Below, piece after piece: positions 26,263 to 37,600 of a stretch of 64,000 nucleotides of DNA (position 1 is its first letter; each line of letters starts with the position of its first letter). The position numbers and the translations under genes are program-made. Below the pieces are notes generated by a model. It had not been told where the DNA came from. It was given only the letters and a program-made list of their open reading frames with translations, and did not search any database. The DNA comes from CAZMGV01 sp964621525 [NCBI: uncultured bacterium]. Its GTDB lineage: Bacteria > JAGRBM01. The stretch is from NCBI GenBank assembly GCA_964621525.1, contig CAZUMS010000007.1, positions 1 through 64,000 of the forward strand. The letters are read 5' to 3'.

Positions 26263-27315
26263 TCAGGAGCGGGATTTCAACCGTTCATAGACCACGAGTG
26301 GCGCAACCATGACAAGTGTGGCGATCTGCTGCACCAGTACGAGGGTCGAGAGAGCGATCAGTTTGGGCTCGGCGATCTCCCAGGAAGGGGGTAGAAAGTA
26401 GAGCAATGCCGCCTCGCGGGAGCCGGTCCCGAGAAAGCCCGCCGGAATGATCGTCGCGATGCCGAGCACGGCCCAGATCACGAGCACTTGTACCGGCTCA
26501 ATGACGATCGTTACTGCCCGGCAGAACAGGAACAGGGCGATGCCAATAGGCACGAAGGCGGCGAGTGTCGTCAGGACGATCCACACTCGGCCAATGCGCG
26601 TCCGTCCCCGGAGCCACACGCCGATCTGGAACAGCATGCCGCGAATGCCGCCATGATGCGACGTCTCCGCCCCTTCTGGCGCCAACAGGTACCGGGGCAC
26701 GAGCAGGAAGCCGATGAAGATGAACGCCGCCCCCAGTAGCGGAAAGATGCCAAAGACATTAACTGGAACGTCCGCGTAACCGAGCTTCGAAAACGGCAGG
26801 ACGACCGAGTCGGGTATCGCGCTGCACCCCAGGCCGAGGACGATCAGCACGGCCGCACCGTCCAGAACTCGCTCCGTAATGCCGGCCGCCAGCGCCGCAC
26901 TCCAGGAGTAACCTTCTTCCTTCAGGTCCATACATTTGAAGAAATCGCCAACACGCCCCGGCGTCACCACGCCCCAGAACGCCGCCTTGAGAAAACTGTA
27001 GACATGCCTCCAGAACCGCCCCGGCTCCGGAGGAGCGCCCTCGCCCGGATGGGCGAACATCGTCCACCGCCAGGCGCGAAAGCCCTGATAGAAAGGTGTC
27101 ATCCCCATGCCGAGCAGAACGAGGCCGAGATGGGCGTTCTCGAGTTCGGCCTTTACCTTGCGGATGTCGAACTTGAGAACGAACAGGACGAAAATGCCCA
27201 CACCGGCAATCTGGATGGCGCGCTGGACGAGCGGATGGTTCAGGATGCCCGTTTTCCGGGGCAGACCGGGTTCGACTTCGACGGAAACGGGCGGAATGCC
27301 CGGCGATTCGTTCAC
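26263..27315 (-). CDS. Flippase-like integral membrane protein (LPG synthase TM/UPF0104 family)
   Basis: The 350-aa protein has about eight membrane helices and the motifs of the lysylphosphatidylglycerol-synthase TM family: FRAWRW near residue 80, TPGRVGDFFKCMDLKEEGYSWSAALAAGITERVLDG in the middle (the family's PGRxGE-like motif) and FLGTGSREAALLYFL near the C-terminus. Members without the synthase domain are thought to move lipids or lipid-linked molecules; the substrate is unknown here. It begins with a GTG only eight bases after the HPr stop, so it is probably the last gene of the PTS operon. Confidence 0.8.
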   Translation of the reverse strand: MNESPGIPPVSVEVEPGLPRKTGILNHPLVQRAIQIAGVGIFVLFVLKFDIRKVKAELENAHLGLVLLGMGMTPFYQGFRAWRWTMFAHPGEGAPPEPGRFWRHVYSFLKAAFWGVVTPGRVGDFFKCMDLKEEGYSWSAALAAGITERVLDGAAVLIVLGLGCSAIPDSVVLPFSKLGYADVPVNVFGIFPLLGAAFIFIGFLLVPRYLLAPEGAETSHHGGIRGMLFQIGVWLRGRTRIGRVWIVLTTLAAFVPIGIALFLFCRAVTIVIEPVQVLVIWAVLGIATIIPAGFLGTGSREAALLYFLPPSWEIAEPKLIALSTLVLVQQIATLVMVAPLVVYERLKSRS

Positions 27316-27323
27316 GGATTCGC

Positions 27324-27593
27324 CTAGATGTCCTCGCCGAACCGGTTGGCGAACAGTTCGCGGGTTTTCTCAAGGAGCACGGCGGCATCCTCGCCCTCGG
27401 CAGTCACATCGACTTCCTCGCCCTGCGAGGCGGCGAGCGTCAGCACTCCCAGAATGGACCGGCCGTTAACCGTCTGGCCATCCTTGGACAGCCAGACCTC
27501 CGACTTGTACTTCTGGAAGAGTTGCACGAGAACGGCCGACGCCCGGGCGTGAAGGCCGAGCCGGTTCACGATCTTGAGCCTGACGGTCGGCAT
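27324..27593 (-). CDS. ptsH: Phosphocarrier protein HPr
   Basis: The 89-aa protein has both HPr phosphorylation sites at canonical numbering when started at the ATG at 27593: His15 in NRLGLHARAS, phosphorylated by enzyme I, and Ser46 in NGRSILGVLTLAA, the target of HPr kinase. This is strong support for that start over an upstream in-frame TTG at 27602. AGGTGGG lies nine bases before the ATG. The genes for HprK and two EIIA proteins are just upstream, but enzyme I is not encoded in the window. HPr here most likely serves regulation rather than sugar uptake. Confidence 0.96.
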   Translation of the reverse strand: MPTVRLKIVNRLGLHARASAVLVQLFQKYKSEVWLSKDGQTVNGRSILGVLTLAASQGEEVDVTAEGEDAAVLLEKTRELFANRFGEDI

Positions 27594-27598
27594 GGAGT

Positions 27599-28027
27599 TC
27601 AACCCACCTGCGACTTCTCGGCCTTGCGGGGCGAGAGGATTTCACTGGCCAGCGAGATGTTCTGGCGGCCGGCAGCCTTGAGTTCCTGGGCCAGCTCGCC
27701 CACGGAAACCCGGTTCTGGCGGCTTGTCACCATTTTCAACAGCATCGGGAGATTGACGCCCGAGAGGACTTCGACCCGCTCTGGTTCGAGGAACGACAGG
27801 CTCACGTTCGACGGCGTGCCGCCGAACATGTCGGTCAGGATCAGCACGCCTTCGCCTGTGTCCACCTTTTTCATCGCAGCCTTGATCTGCTCGGCAGAAA
27901 CCTGCGGAGCGTCGGTGGCGCCCTGCCCCACGACTTCGACCTGCTCCTGGCGGCCGGCGATGAATTCGGCGGCTTCGCGCAGGGCCTGGCCCAGGGAGGC
28001 GTGGGTAACGATCACAATTCCTATCAA
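27599..28027 (-). CDS. PTS EIIA component, mannose/fructose family (regulatory)
   Basis: The 142-aa protein is a mannose-type EIIA: VIVTHASLGQALREAAEFI carries the phosphorylated His9, and DMFGGTPSNVSL is the second active-site motif. EIIA accepts a phosphate from HPr. No EIIB, EIIC or EIID partner is encoded in the window, so it is likely a regulatory EIIA, as in many Proteobacteria where this gene sits beside rapZ and ptsH. Its stop codon lies just inside the region upstream of the HPr start, consistent with coupling. Confidence 0.94.
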   Translation of the reverse strand: MIGIVIVTHASLGQALREAAEFIAGRQEQVEVVGQGATDAPQVSAEQIKAAMKKVDTGEGVLILTDMFGGTPSNVSLSFLEPERVEVLSGVNLPMLLKMVTSRQNRVSVGELAQELKAAGRQNISLASEILSPRKAEKSQVG

Positions 28028-28091
28028 ACCGGTTCCCCTTCCGTCGGGCAGAACAACCGCGCGGGGTGGGTAACTCCCATGCCCCCCGAGG

Positions 28092-28970
28092 TCAACCCGC
28101 CCCTGCGTCTCCCGGCAGCTCGCGATGACGCACCCGGACCTGATACCCCTGTTCTCTCAAAAAACCGGCCAGCCAGAGGGCAAGGACAACGCTGCGGTGC
28201 TGGCCACCTGTGCAGCCAAAGGCGATGGTGAGCTGGCTCCTGCCCTCCCGAGCGAACCCCGGCAGGGCAGCCGAAATCAGAGCGCCCACATCGGAAGTAA
28301 ACCCCTTCGCCTCGGGCCGAGCCATGACGTAGTCGTATACTGCCCGGTCGCTGCCGGTGAGGTCCCGGAGTTTTTCATCCCAGTAGGGGTTCGGCAGAAA
28401 CCGGACATCGAAAATGAAATTTGCCTCAGGCGGGATGCCCTGACGGTAGGCGAACGAGAGTATGTTCACTGCCAGCAGGGATTTCTGATCCACATCGGCT
28501 CCGCCGTACTGCCGGACCAGCAGGGAGCGGAGGTCATGGACCGACAGACCGGTGGTATCAACCACGCGGTTCGCCCGGCTCCTGACGGGCTCGAGCAGCG
28601 CCCGTTCCTTCCTGAGCCCCTCTTCGATCGAATCGTTCCCTTGGGCGAGCGGCGGACGCCTGCGGGTCGCTGTGAACCGGCGCAGCAGTGCCTCGTCGGA
28701 AGCTTCCAGGAAGATGATCTCGGACGTACGGCCGGCTTCTTTCAGCTTGCGGAGCGCGGGGTCGAGGTCGGCGAGAAATGCCCCTTCGCGGACATCGACC
28801 CCCGCAACAACCATTCCTTCGGCTCCCGGACGGCGACCGACCAGTTCCGCGAGATCGGGCAACAGACCCGCGGGGATATTGTCCACACAGTAAAAACCAA
28901 GATCTTCGAAAGTCTTAAGCGCCGTCGTCCGTCCGGCTCCAGACATGCCTGTGACAAGGATAAGCCGCAT
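28092..28970 (-). CDS. rapZ: RNase adapter protein RapZ/YvcJ-type nucleotide-binding protein
   Basis: The 292-aa protein has an N-terminal P-loop VTGMSGAGRTTALKTFEDLGFYCVDNIP and the C-terminal GCTGGQHRSV motif that defines the family. In E. coli RapZ steers RNase E to the GlmZ small RNA and so controls amino-sugar supply for the cell wall; in other bacteria the homologue (YvcJ) is a nucleotide-binding protein of less clear role. The Walker lysine is replaced by Arg13 (GAGRT), a variant I recall from other phyla. It starts directly after the hprK stop with no intervening base. Confidence 0.95.
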   Translation of the reverse strand: MRLILVTGMSGAGRTTALKTFEDLGFYCVDNIPAGLLPDLAELVGRRPGAEGMVVAGVDVREGAFLADLDPALRKLKEAGRTSEIIFLEASDEALLRRFTATRRRPPLAQGNDSIEEGLRKERALLEPVRSRANRVVDTTGLSVHDLRSLLVRQYGGADVDQKSLLAVNILSFAYRQGIPPEANFIFDVRFLPNPYWDEKLRDLTGSDRAVYDYVMARPEAKGFTSDVGALISAALPGFAREGRSQLTIAFGCTGGQHRSVVLALWLAGFLREQGYQVRVRHRELPGDAGAG

Positions 28971-29939
28971 CTATTCGATATCCTCGTCCGCAGTCCCGGC
29001 CCCCGGCTTGCGGTCGGCGATCCGGCGGATCAGCCGTTCCTCAAATTCCCGGGCGGAATAAATACCCCGTTGCTTGAGCATCTGGTTGCGGGCGGCGACT
29101 TCAAGAATAGCCGTCATGTTACGGCCCGGTGTCACGGGAATAATGAGCAACGGGATCTTCACGCCCATCAGTTCGTGGAACTTCTCCTCGACGCCCAGCC
29201 GGTCGTAGTCCTGTTCCGCCTTCCACTCGACAAGCTGGACGACGAGCTCGATCTTCTTGCGCTCGCGGATCGATGAGATGCCGAACAGCTCCCGCATGTT
29301 CAGGATGCCGAGACCGCGGATCTCCATGTGGTGCTGGAGCACTGCGCTGCCCATGCCGATCAGGTTCGCCGGCGGACGTTTCATGATCTCGACGACGTCG
29401 TCGGCGATGAACCTGTGCCCGTTCAGAACGAGATCGAGGGCACATTCGCTCTTTCCGATGCCGCTTTTCCCGATCAGCAGGATGCCGATACCGAAAACGT
29501 CCACCAGGACGCCGTGTACTGTCGTCCGTTCGGACAGGGCCTCCTCGAGTTTCCGGGAAACGCGTTGCACGAATACCGTCGTGTCGTGGGCTGTCCGGAG
29601 CAGCGGGACGTCCATTTTTTCGCAGACCCGGCGCAGGATCTCCGGCACCGGCAGCCGGGACGTGATGACGAACCCGAGCACGCCCGAACGGAGCAGCCGT
29701 TCAAGATCGGCCTCATGGCCGGAACCGGCACTCTCCAGGTAACTGATCTCGGCCTTGCCAAGGAGCTGAAGCCGTTCGGGATGGTGGTGATCCAGGAAAC
29801 CGGTGAGGTGAAGGCCCGTTTTCTGGACTTTTTCGGACGTGACGGTACGTGCGAAAGCGTCATCGCTGCCCGCGATACGTTCGATTTCGAGCGAAAACTC
29901 GTCAGGTTCAAGCAGGTTCGCGAGCCTGATCGTGGTCAT
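28971..29939 (-). CDS. hprK: HPr kinase/phosphorylase
   Basis: HprK phosphorylates and dephosphorylates HPr at Ser46. The 322-aa protein has a substrate-sensing N-terminal domain and a kinase domain starting near His142 (VHGVLVDVFGIGILLIG). The P-loop GKSGIGKS is at 157-164 and ADDVVEI at about 179-185. The family signature near the C-terminus (EIRGLGILNMRELFGISSI and PVTPGRNMTAILEVAARNQMLKQRG) completes it. Together with Ser46 of HPr this is a working pair. No CcpA-like partner is visible, so the downstream output is unknown. Confidence 0.96.
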   Translation of the reverse strand: MTTIRLANLLEPDEFSLEIERIAGSDDAFARTVTSEKVQKTGLHLTGFLDHHHPERLQLLGKAEISYLESAGSGHEADLERLLRSGVLGFVITSRLPVPEILRRVCEKMDVPLLRTAHDTTVFVQRVSRKLEEALSERTTVHGVLVDVFGIGILLIGKSGIGKSECALDLVLNGHRFIADDVVEIMKRPPANLIGMGSAVLQHHMEIRGLGILNMRELFGISSIRERKKIELVVQLVEWKAEQDYDRLGVEEKFHELMGVKIPLLIIPVTPGRNMTAILEVAARNQMLKQRGIYSAREFEERLIRRIADRKPGAGTADEDIE

Positions 29940-29970
29940 CCGGCCTCCCGGGGTGGGAACGACGGAGAGT

Positions 29971-30435
29971 CTACGCTACGCGGTCGTCCGCGTCTAAGAG
30001 GGCGGCCGAGATTCCTTCCCCGTCCCGGCTGGCCATGAGCCGGCTGCGGCAGGCAGGATCCTTGAGAAGCCGCGCGAGCCGGGCCAGCACCTTGAGATGA
30101 TGGGCCGGATCGTTGTCGGGTGCGAGGAGCCCCACAAACAGGCGGGTCGGTTCACCGTCTGCCGATCCAAACGGAATCCCCTGTGGATGAAGCCCCACGA
30201 CGACCACTACTTCTGGCAGGCCCCGGATCTTTCCGTGAGGAATCGCAACGCCTTCGGTGAGCGCTGTCGAACCCAGCCGCTCCCGCTCGGTAAGCGCATG
30301 CCGGATGACTGAAGCCTCGCAGCCGCCGCAACCGGCGGCGAGCACCGACAGCTCGGCAACCACCTCGTCGGCGTTCGTCCCCCTTAGGGCGGGCTCGAAA
30401 CGGGCCCTCGTTGTGAGTATCGGCCTGATCTTCAT
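29971..30435 (-). CDS. ptsN: PTS EIIA component, nitrogen/fructose type
   Basis: The 154-aa protein is an EIIA-Ntr domain: the phosphorylated histidine is His67 in EGVAIPHGKIRGLPEV, and the PIPF-like segment PQGIPFGSADGEPTRLFVGLLAP follows. EIIA-Ntr proteins regulate potassium transport and sensor kinases in Proteobacteria. ATG 30435 is preferred; GTG 30441 would add two residues. The gene lies between hpf and hprK as in most rpoN clusters. Sequence before the His is less conserved than in E. coli PtsN, so fructose-type regulatory EIIA is an equally fair name. Confidence 0.9.
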   Translation of the reverse strand: MKIRPILTTRARFEPALRGTNADEVVAELSVLAAGCGGCEASVIRHALTERERLGSTALTEGVAIPHGKIRGLPEVVVVVGLHPQGIPFGSADGEPTRLFVGLLAPDNDPAHHLKVLARLARLLKDPACRSRLMASRDGEGISAALLDADDRVA

Positions 30436-30540
30436 CGTCACTCGCGCTGAGGGTCCGCGGGAAATGCAGACCGCATGCCCCGGTTAGCCGACACCGCCCG
30501 CACGGGCAACCCTCCGGAGCCGTTTTCCGCGAGGTCAGAA

Positions 30541-30572
30541 AGGAAAACGGGCAGCCCCTCCGGGGCCGCCCG
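30541..30572 (-). terminator. Intrinsic terminator after hpf
   Basis: A stem of eleven positions with one mismatch (30548-30558 with 30562-30572, loop TCC) starts 24 bases after the hpf stop and is followed on the minus strand by TTTTCCTTTCT. It should at least partly separate rpoN-hpf from ptsN and the rest of the PTS block. Confidence 0.75.
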
Positions 30573-30595
30573 CCATCCTGCTCGAAGGCCTTCGC

Positions 30596-31150
30596 TCAGT
30601 CTTCGGGAACGATGAGCCCCAGCGCCCCGTCCTTGCGCTTGTAGACCACATTGATCTCGTCGCTCTGGACGTTCCGGAACACGAGGAACTTGTTCTTCAT
30701 ATAGTCGAGCTGGAGCGCTGCCTCGTCCACGCTCATGGGCTTGCCGGCGACCGGCTCGATCCGGATGATCTGCGGCCCGGTCCCGCCCCTCGTATCCGCC
30801 CGGGAAGCCTTCTTCACGGTCTCCTTCGCCGCTTCCTTGTAGGAACCCGCGTGTGTCGAACCGTGATGCTGCTTCGCCTTGTCCTTGTGGCGGCGGAGCT
30901 GCTTCTCGATCTTGTCGATGGCGAAATCGAGCGTCGCGTACATGTCGGAGGTCGAATGCTCCGCTTTCACCAGCGTCCCATGCGCCTCGATCTGGATTGC
31001 CGCCCGGTGGCGATCCTTCTCCGCGGTCAAGGTGACATGGGCCTCGATCGGTTCGTCGAGGTATTTCTTGACCTTCTGGAGCTTCGTATCCACGTATCCC
31101 CGGAGGGCATCGCTGGACGGCATGTGCCGGAAGGTGACGTTGGTCTGCAT
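30596..31150 (-). CDS. hpf: Ribosome hibernation promoting factor, long form
   Basis: The 184-aa protein is a long-form HPF. The N-terminal domain (about 1-105) is the ribosome-binding S30AE fold that blocks mRNA and tRNA sites. After a Lys/Ser-rich linker (about 105-125) comes the C-terminal dimerisation domain (about 128-184, with IEPVAGKPMSVDEAALQLD, FLVFRNVQSDEINVVYKRKDGALGLI). Long HPF forms 100S ribosome dimers in stationary phase. AAAGGA precedes the ATG. It lies directly downstream of rpoN, a conserved neighbourhood. Confidence 0.95.
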   Translation of the reverse strand: MQTNVTFRHMPSSDALRGYVDTKLQKVKKYLDEPIEAHVTLTAEKDRHRAAIQIEAHGTLVKAEHSTSDMYATLDFAIDKIEKQLRRHKDKAKQHHGSTHAGSYKEAAKETVKKASRADTRGGTGPQIIRIEPVAGKPMSVDEAALQLDYMKNKFLVFRNVQSDEINVVYKRKDGALGLIVPED

Positions 31151-31227
31151 GATGTGTTGGTCGGTTCCTTTCGATTGGGTTGGGGCTGGCGGCTCTGCTC
31201 CCTTGCGGGGCCTGTCCGGCCTGGATA

Positions 31228-32739
31228 CTAGTAGAATTTCCGCCGCTTGGAAGAGGATGGGATTCCGAGCTGTTCGCGATATTTGGTGAGCGCCCGGCGG
31301 GAGATACTGATTCCCTCTTCCTTCAGCCGGTTCACGATCTCCATGTCAGTCAGCGGTTCGCCAGTCTCTTCGCCGACCATCTTCTTCAGCCGTTCCTTCA
31401 CCGACTCGCTGGCGACTGAACCGCCATAGGTCGTTGAGATGCCGGAGTTGAAAAAATACTTGAGCTCGAAGATCCCCCGCGGCGTATGAACATACTTGTT
31501 GCTCGTGACGCGGGAGACGGTTGATTCGTGCATCCCGATGTCCTCGGCGACGTCGCGGAGGATCAGCGGTTTCAGGTGTGTGATGCCGTGGTCCAGGAAT
31601 TCGCGCTGGAACTTCACGATCGATTCGACGACCCGGTAAATCGTCCGCTTGCGCTGGTGAACGCTCTTGATGAGCCATTCGGCATTGCGGAGCTTGTCCC
31701 GGACGTAATCCCGCGTCGCTTTGGAGCCGCTCCCCGCCTGGTTACGGAGCAGCTTAAGGTAGTGGGGGCTCACGCGAATAGCCGGCAGATCGTCGTCGTT
31801 CAGCACGATCCGGTAACCCCCCGCCGGATCCTTTTCGATATACACGTCCGGGACGATGTACTGGTTATCGGAGGTATCCTGCCAGCTTCGCGCGGGCTCG
31901 GGCTCGAGAGTCTTCAGATAGTTAAGTGCCTCGATGATTTTCTCGGGCGTCTCCTTGAGCCGGCGGGCCAGGGGTTTCACGTTCCGTCCGTCCACGAGAT
32001 CAAGATGCTTGTCGACGATTTCCCAGGACAGGGAACCATCAAACCCCAGCACCTCGAGCTGCGCCAGCATGCATTCGCGGAGGCTCCGCGAACAGATACC
32101 CGGAGGATCGAGGAGCCTGAGCTTGCCGATGACCGATTCTACCTCGGCTGCAACGGCCCCAGTTGCTTCGGCAATCTCCTCGCTGGTGATGGGCCTCGAC
32201 TCCAGCCGGCTGCCATCCACGCTCGTGGTTTCGGCAAGGTAGCCCCGCTCATCCAGGTTCTCGATGCAGTAGGCGGCGATCAGCCGTTCCTTCTCGTCAA
32301 AGTCCCCCATCTTGATCTGCCAGAGGAGGTGCTCCGAGAGGGTTTCCGGCCGGGAGATCGATGACTGGATAAACTCCCGGGTCTCGTCGTCCATGCCATC
32401 GGAGGAAACGTTCGGGTGGGAACGTTCAAGATTGTAGGATTCGAGGTAGCTGTCCCAGTCGAACTCGCCGACCCCCTCCCCCTCCTGACCGGTAAGCTCT
32501 TTGCCAGGGGTTTCTGGAACGTCCACAACGGCAGGAGCCTCGACAGCGTCCTCCGGAAGAGGCCGCTCCTCCATCTGCTCAAGCATCGGGTTTTCGAGGA
32601 GTTGTTCCTGGATGTGCTCGGCCAGCTCAAGCCGGTTCAGCTGCAGAAGCTTGATCGCCATCTGCAACTGGGGCGTCATCGTGAGTGTCTGGCGCTGCTG
32701 AAGGCCAACACTCATCTGCTGTCGGGGGCCGATCGACAT
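31228..32739 (-). CDS. rpoN: RNA polymerase sigma-54 factor
   Basis: Sigma-54 directs RNA polymerase to -24/-12 promoters and needs an AAA+ activator. The 503-aa product has the glutamine-rich activator-contact region (MSVGLQQRQTLTMTPQLQM), an acidic region II (EDAVEAPAVVDVPETP), the core-binding domain, the HTH (MHESTVSRVTSNKYV) and the RpoN box near residue 480 (SRRALTKYREQL, a moderate match to ARRTVAKYRE). I use ATG 32739, which begins the conserved part; an in-frame GTG at 32769 would add ten residues. A consensus promoter lies about 60-90 bases upstream. Confidence 0.95.
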   Translation of the reverse strand: MSIGPRQQMSVGLQQRQTLTMTPQLQMAIKLLQLNRLELAEHIQEQLLENPMLEQMEERPLPEDAVEAPAVVDVPETPGKELTGQEGEGVGEFDWDSYLESYNLERSHPNVSSDGMDDETREFIQSSISRPETLSEHLLWQIKMGDFDEKERLIAAYCIENLDERGYLAETTSVDGSRLESRPITSEEIAEATGAVAAEVESVIGKLRLLDPPGICSRSLRECMLAQLEVLGFDGSLSWEIVDKHLDLVDGRNVKPLARRLKETPEKIIEALNYLKTLEPEPARSWQDTSDNQYIVPDVYIEKDPAGGYRIVLNDDDLPAIRVSPHYLKLLRNQAGSGSKATRDYVRDKLRNAEWLIKSVHQRKRTIYRVVESIVKFQREFLDHGITHLKPLILRDVAEDIGMHESTVSRVTSNKYVHTPRGIFELKYFFNSGISTTYGGSVASESVKERLKKMVGEETGEPLTDMEIVNRLKEEGISISRRALTKYREQLGIPSSSKRRKFY

Positions 32740-32801
32740 TTCCCAAGTAATTCCAGCTACTTGAGACACTTAAGCAGCCGGATGATCCTTCTCTTGCGAA
32801 A

Positions 32802-32830
32802 ATTATACCAATCGCAACGAGAACGGTCTA
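32802..32830 (-). promoter_or_regulatory. Sigma-70 promoter for rpoN
   Basis: On the minus strand TAGACC (32830-32825) is followed by 17 bases and a perfect TATAAT (32807-32802), in the 124-bp gap between pyrG and rpoN. Transcription would start near 32795. The upstream bases contain a tandem GGTTATCC pair of unknown meaning. Confidence 0.7.
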
Positions 32831-32893
32831 GAGAGTCATATGCAAAAACCGGGGATAACCGGATAACCCTCTGGGATTACTGGGCTATTTTAT

Positions 32894-34574
<1,681 letters not shown>

Positions 34575-34613
34575 CCAGAACGGGGGCAAGAATTCACCGG
34601 AACGGAAAACCGG

Positions 34614-37600
34614 TCAGGGAGGTGGCAGGGTTGTGAACTCGAAGTCGCGGATTTCACCGTTATCCGCGCCAACCGAGTACTGGTGCACCGATCCGGCCGG
34701 GATCGACGGCGGAGTCGTCCGGCTCCAGACCGGGGTCTGGAGATTGATGAGCGTCAGGTTATTGCCCGAGCTGTCCCGCTCGCTGCTCGGCACTACCAGC
34801 CAGCCGGGACCGACGATGGTAGCCCGGGGCGACGATGCCGGCGCATCAATGGTCGCCACTTTGACCGGGCTGCTGAAGGTAACGTCAGTTCCGCCCACGG
34901 GGGCCACCGTGTACTGGGACGTATCCAGCACATAGATCCGCTTGAACGGAGTGACTGTCCGGTTCACCAGAACGAAGGCAGCGGAACCGTGCGTCCGTAT
35001 TTCGATAACAGTACCGCCGCCGCCCGTCTCCAGATTGAGCGGGAACGTCTTGGGCGTAAGCACGGAGGCATCCTTGGGCCGGCAGACCGATTCGGCACAT
35101 CCGCCACCAGAGCGCCAGCGCCAGAACTGGGTCAGGTCGATGGTCGATACCTTCAGTGTGGCGCCAGTCGTACCGGCTGCGAACGCCCGGTCGCCTTCGA
35201 TCCTGAGTGCTTCAACGGAACGCGGATAGGCGTCATTGCCCGACCCGCGTTCGACTGTGCGGCTGTTGCCCGCCTGGAAGTTCACCTGGCAGTTGGCATT
35301 AAAATCCGCTGCGCTCAGATTGTCGAGATTCAGCCAGAACAGGCGCGCGGCATCCACGCTGCCGGCCGAGTAACCAACCAGCAGCAGATTGTCTCGGATC
35401 GCAAACGACTGCGGCAGTGCGCCTGTGATCGGATCAGTAACGATTTCAATCTGCTTTACGTTAACACAATGGCTGCCGTCGGCGATTGGAGTAACCAGGT
35501 TCACTTCTGCCCCGGTGTTCAAGTCATGCGCGACGATCCGGTACTGGGACAGCTGGATCTGGGCAATCGAATAGACCCGTTCTCTGCCCTCATCGACTAT
35601 CACCGAATGGATACCGTAACCATCGGCATCCGCCGACGTATCGGTGCTTAGGCCGTTCACGCCCGGGAGGTCCGCATTCTGGTCCAGCTCTGCATCCACC
35701 TGCGGATCAATCACATTGAGATCGTGACGGCCGGTGACGCCAGGATCCTCGCTCACGAACAGCACGCTCTCGCCAACGGAGGTCCCGTAGTAGAACGACT
35801 TCTCGATTCGGTCGAGGCGCTGGATGGCTCCTGTCGGCGAATACCCGGTGTTGATCCGGACACTCTGTTCGCCCGTCACGTTGTCGGTATCCACAGCCCT
35901 TGCGACGTAGAGGGGCGGCGCAATCTCAGTGAAATCACGCTGCTCGGCAACCGCAATGGCATTCGCGGCCGGCATCGTGACGAAAATCCGCTGCCGTGCG
36001 TCGGTCTCCGCCAGATCATACGCGATGCGGGTCCAGACGCCACGGGCATCGCCCGCGAACAGGTTCGGGTAGGCTTCGGTCGCCTCGAATGGAATTTCGT
36101 TATAGGTGAGCGGCGGATACGGCGAAGCCTGGAGCCAGGGTTTATTGGCGTGTCCGGCATCCGGAGCCTGCCGTTCGTGACGGAACTGGAGGAGCTGGCT
36201 CGTGGTCGAATTGAACAGGAAGCCCAGCTTGTCAGTGGCCGCAATAACCGTGGCGCCGCCATTCTGGTTGGCCGGCGGACCGCCGAGGTTAAAGACATTC
36301 TCCGCCTCGGCGAGAACATTCTGTCCCTGCATTTCGGCGCAGAGCGTCTCCTGGCTCACAGAAGGCGGGCCGCTGTCGGCGATACCGTCGTAGACCCGCA
36401 AGCAGCCGAGGTCGTCCGTCTGCAGCGTGTTGTTGTTTCCGGGGTCGAACAGATTCAGCATCGCCACCGTCGTCGGCGTCGTATCGGTACCGGCGTTCTT
36501 GAAGCCGTTGGAAATCGAGATCATCAGCGTAAACCGGTCGTCGCGGTCGTTGATATCGGAGCCCGTTGTGTCCCGGTCGTCACGCACCGAGACCGCGTGA
36601 GCGAGGGCGCGGACAATGCCTCCGCCCAGGGTTGCGGTGCGGGCCGACTGCGTACGGGTGAGCGTGATGCCGGCGGGGAGTCCCGAAGCGTTGAAACTGC
36701 CGTTCATGTCCACGACGTTCATGCTGTCCATGATGCGGAACTGGGTAATCGTGCCCGGCGGAAGCCCGTCACATCCGTCTGCCCGGATCGTGAACCGGAT
36801 GGGGTCGCTGGCATGCAGGCCGACCACGGTATACCGGTATACGCGGGAACCGCCGCCCGAGGTCTTGAGCAGCAGGACGTCCTGCGGCTGAATACGGTCA
36901 TCGGCGGTCGCCCGGATACCGTCGGTACCGTACAGCCCGCCCCCGGGGAGTCCTGCGACGGCCACATCGACGTCCACCGGAACCGTGACGATATCGTCTT
37001 CCTCGCGCTGGTCCGGGGTCGTATTTGGCGAACCTGTCACGCGGCCGTTCGGATCCAGCACACACTGGTGGTTGCTGTAGCCCTGACCTGACCCCGTACC
37101 CGTCAGGATACCGTCGAATGAAATCGTAAGGCCCAGCCCCGGCCGGCTGGAAGGCAGGGGAAGTCCCGAGCGGGACAGGTCGGGCCGGACATCAACCGGG
37201 TAGACGCTCTGCGGCCGGTCATTGAGGGCATCGGCACTGGGATCGTTCGTCGTCGCCCGCACCGTCAGAAAGCCGATATCCCGCCGCACCCGGCCTTCGA
37301 GCGAATAAGGTACCTGGGGCTTCTCGAACCGGAACGGTTGCCAGAACCGGAGAGGCCGGTTCGAGTAGCGGTAAACATTTTCGTATGCACCGCCCGGCTG
37401 GAACTCGGCATACGTCAGCGTGAACTGATCGGACAGGAAATCTCCCGGAAGGTTCGTCTGCCGGCCCAGGATCATCGTGATACCGGTGTTCCGGTTCGGG
37501 TCCGGGACTGGAACACTGACGGAATCCGCGCCTGGAGCTCCGGCACAGCTGCCGGACTGGGCGGCGATGTAATTATCCGGAATCGTGTCCCCATTGGTAT

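Noticed and set aside
32820-32893. Tandem GGTTATCC repeats upstream of rpoN
   Set aside because: Only two copies in an AT-biased gap with no known counterpart; it could easily be chance.
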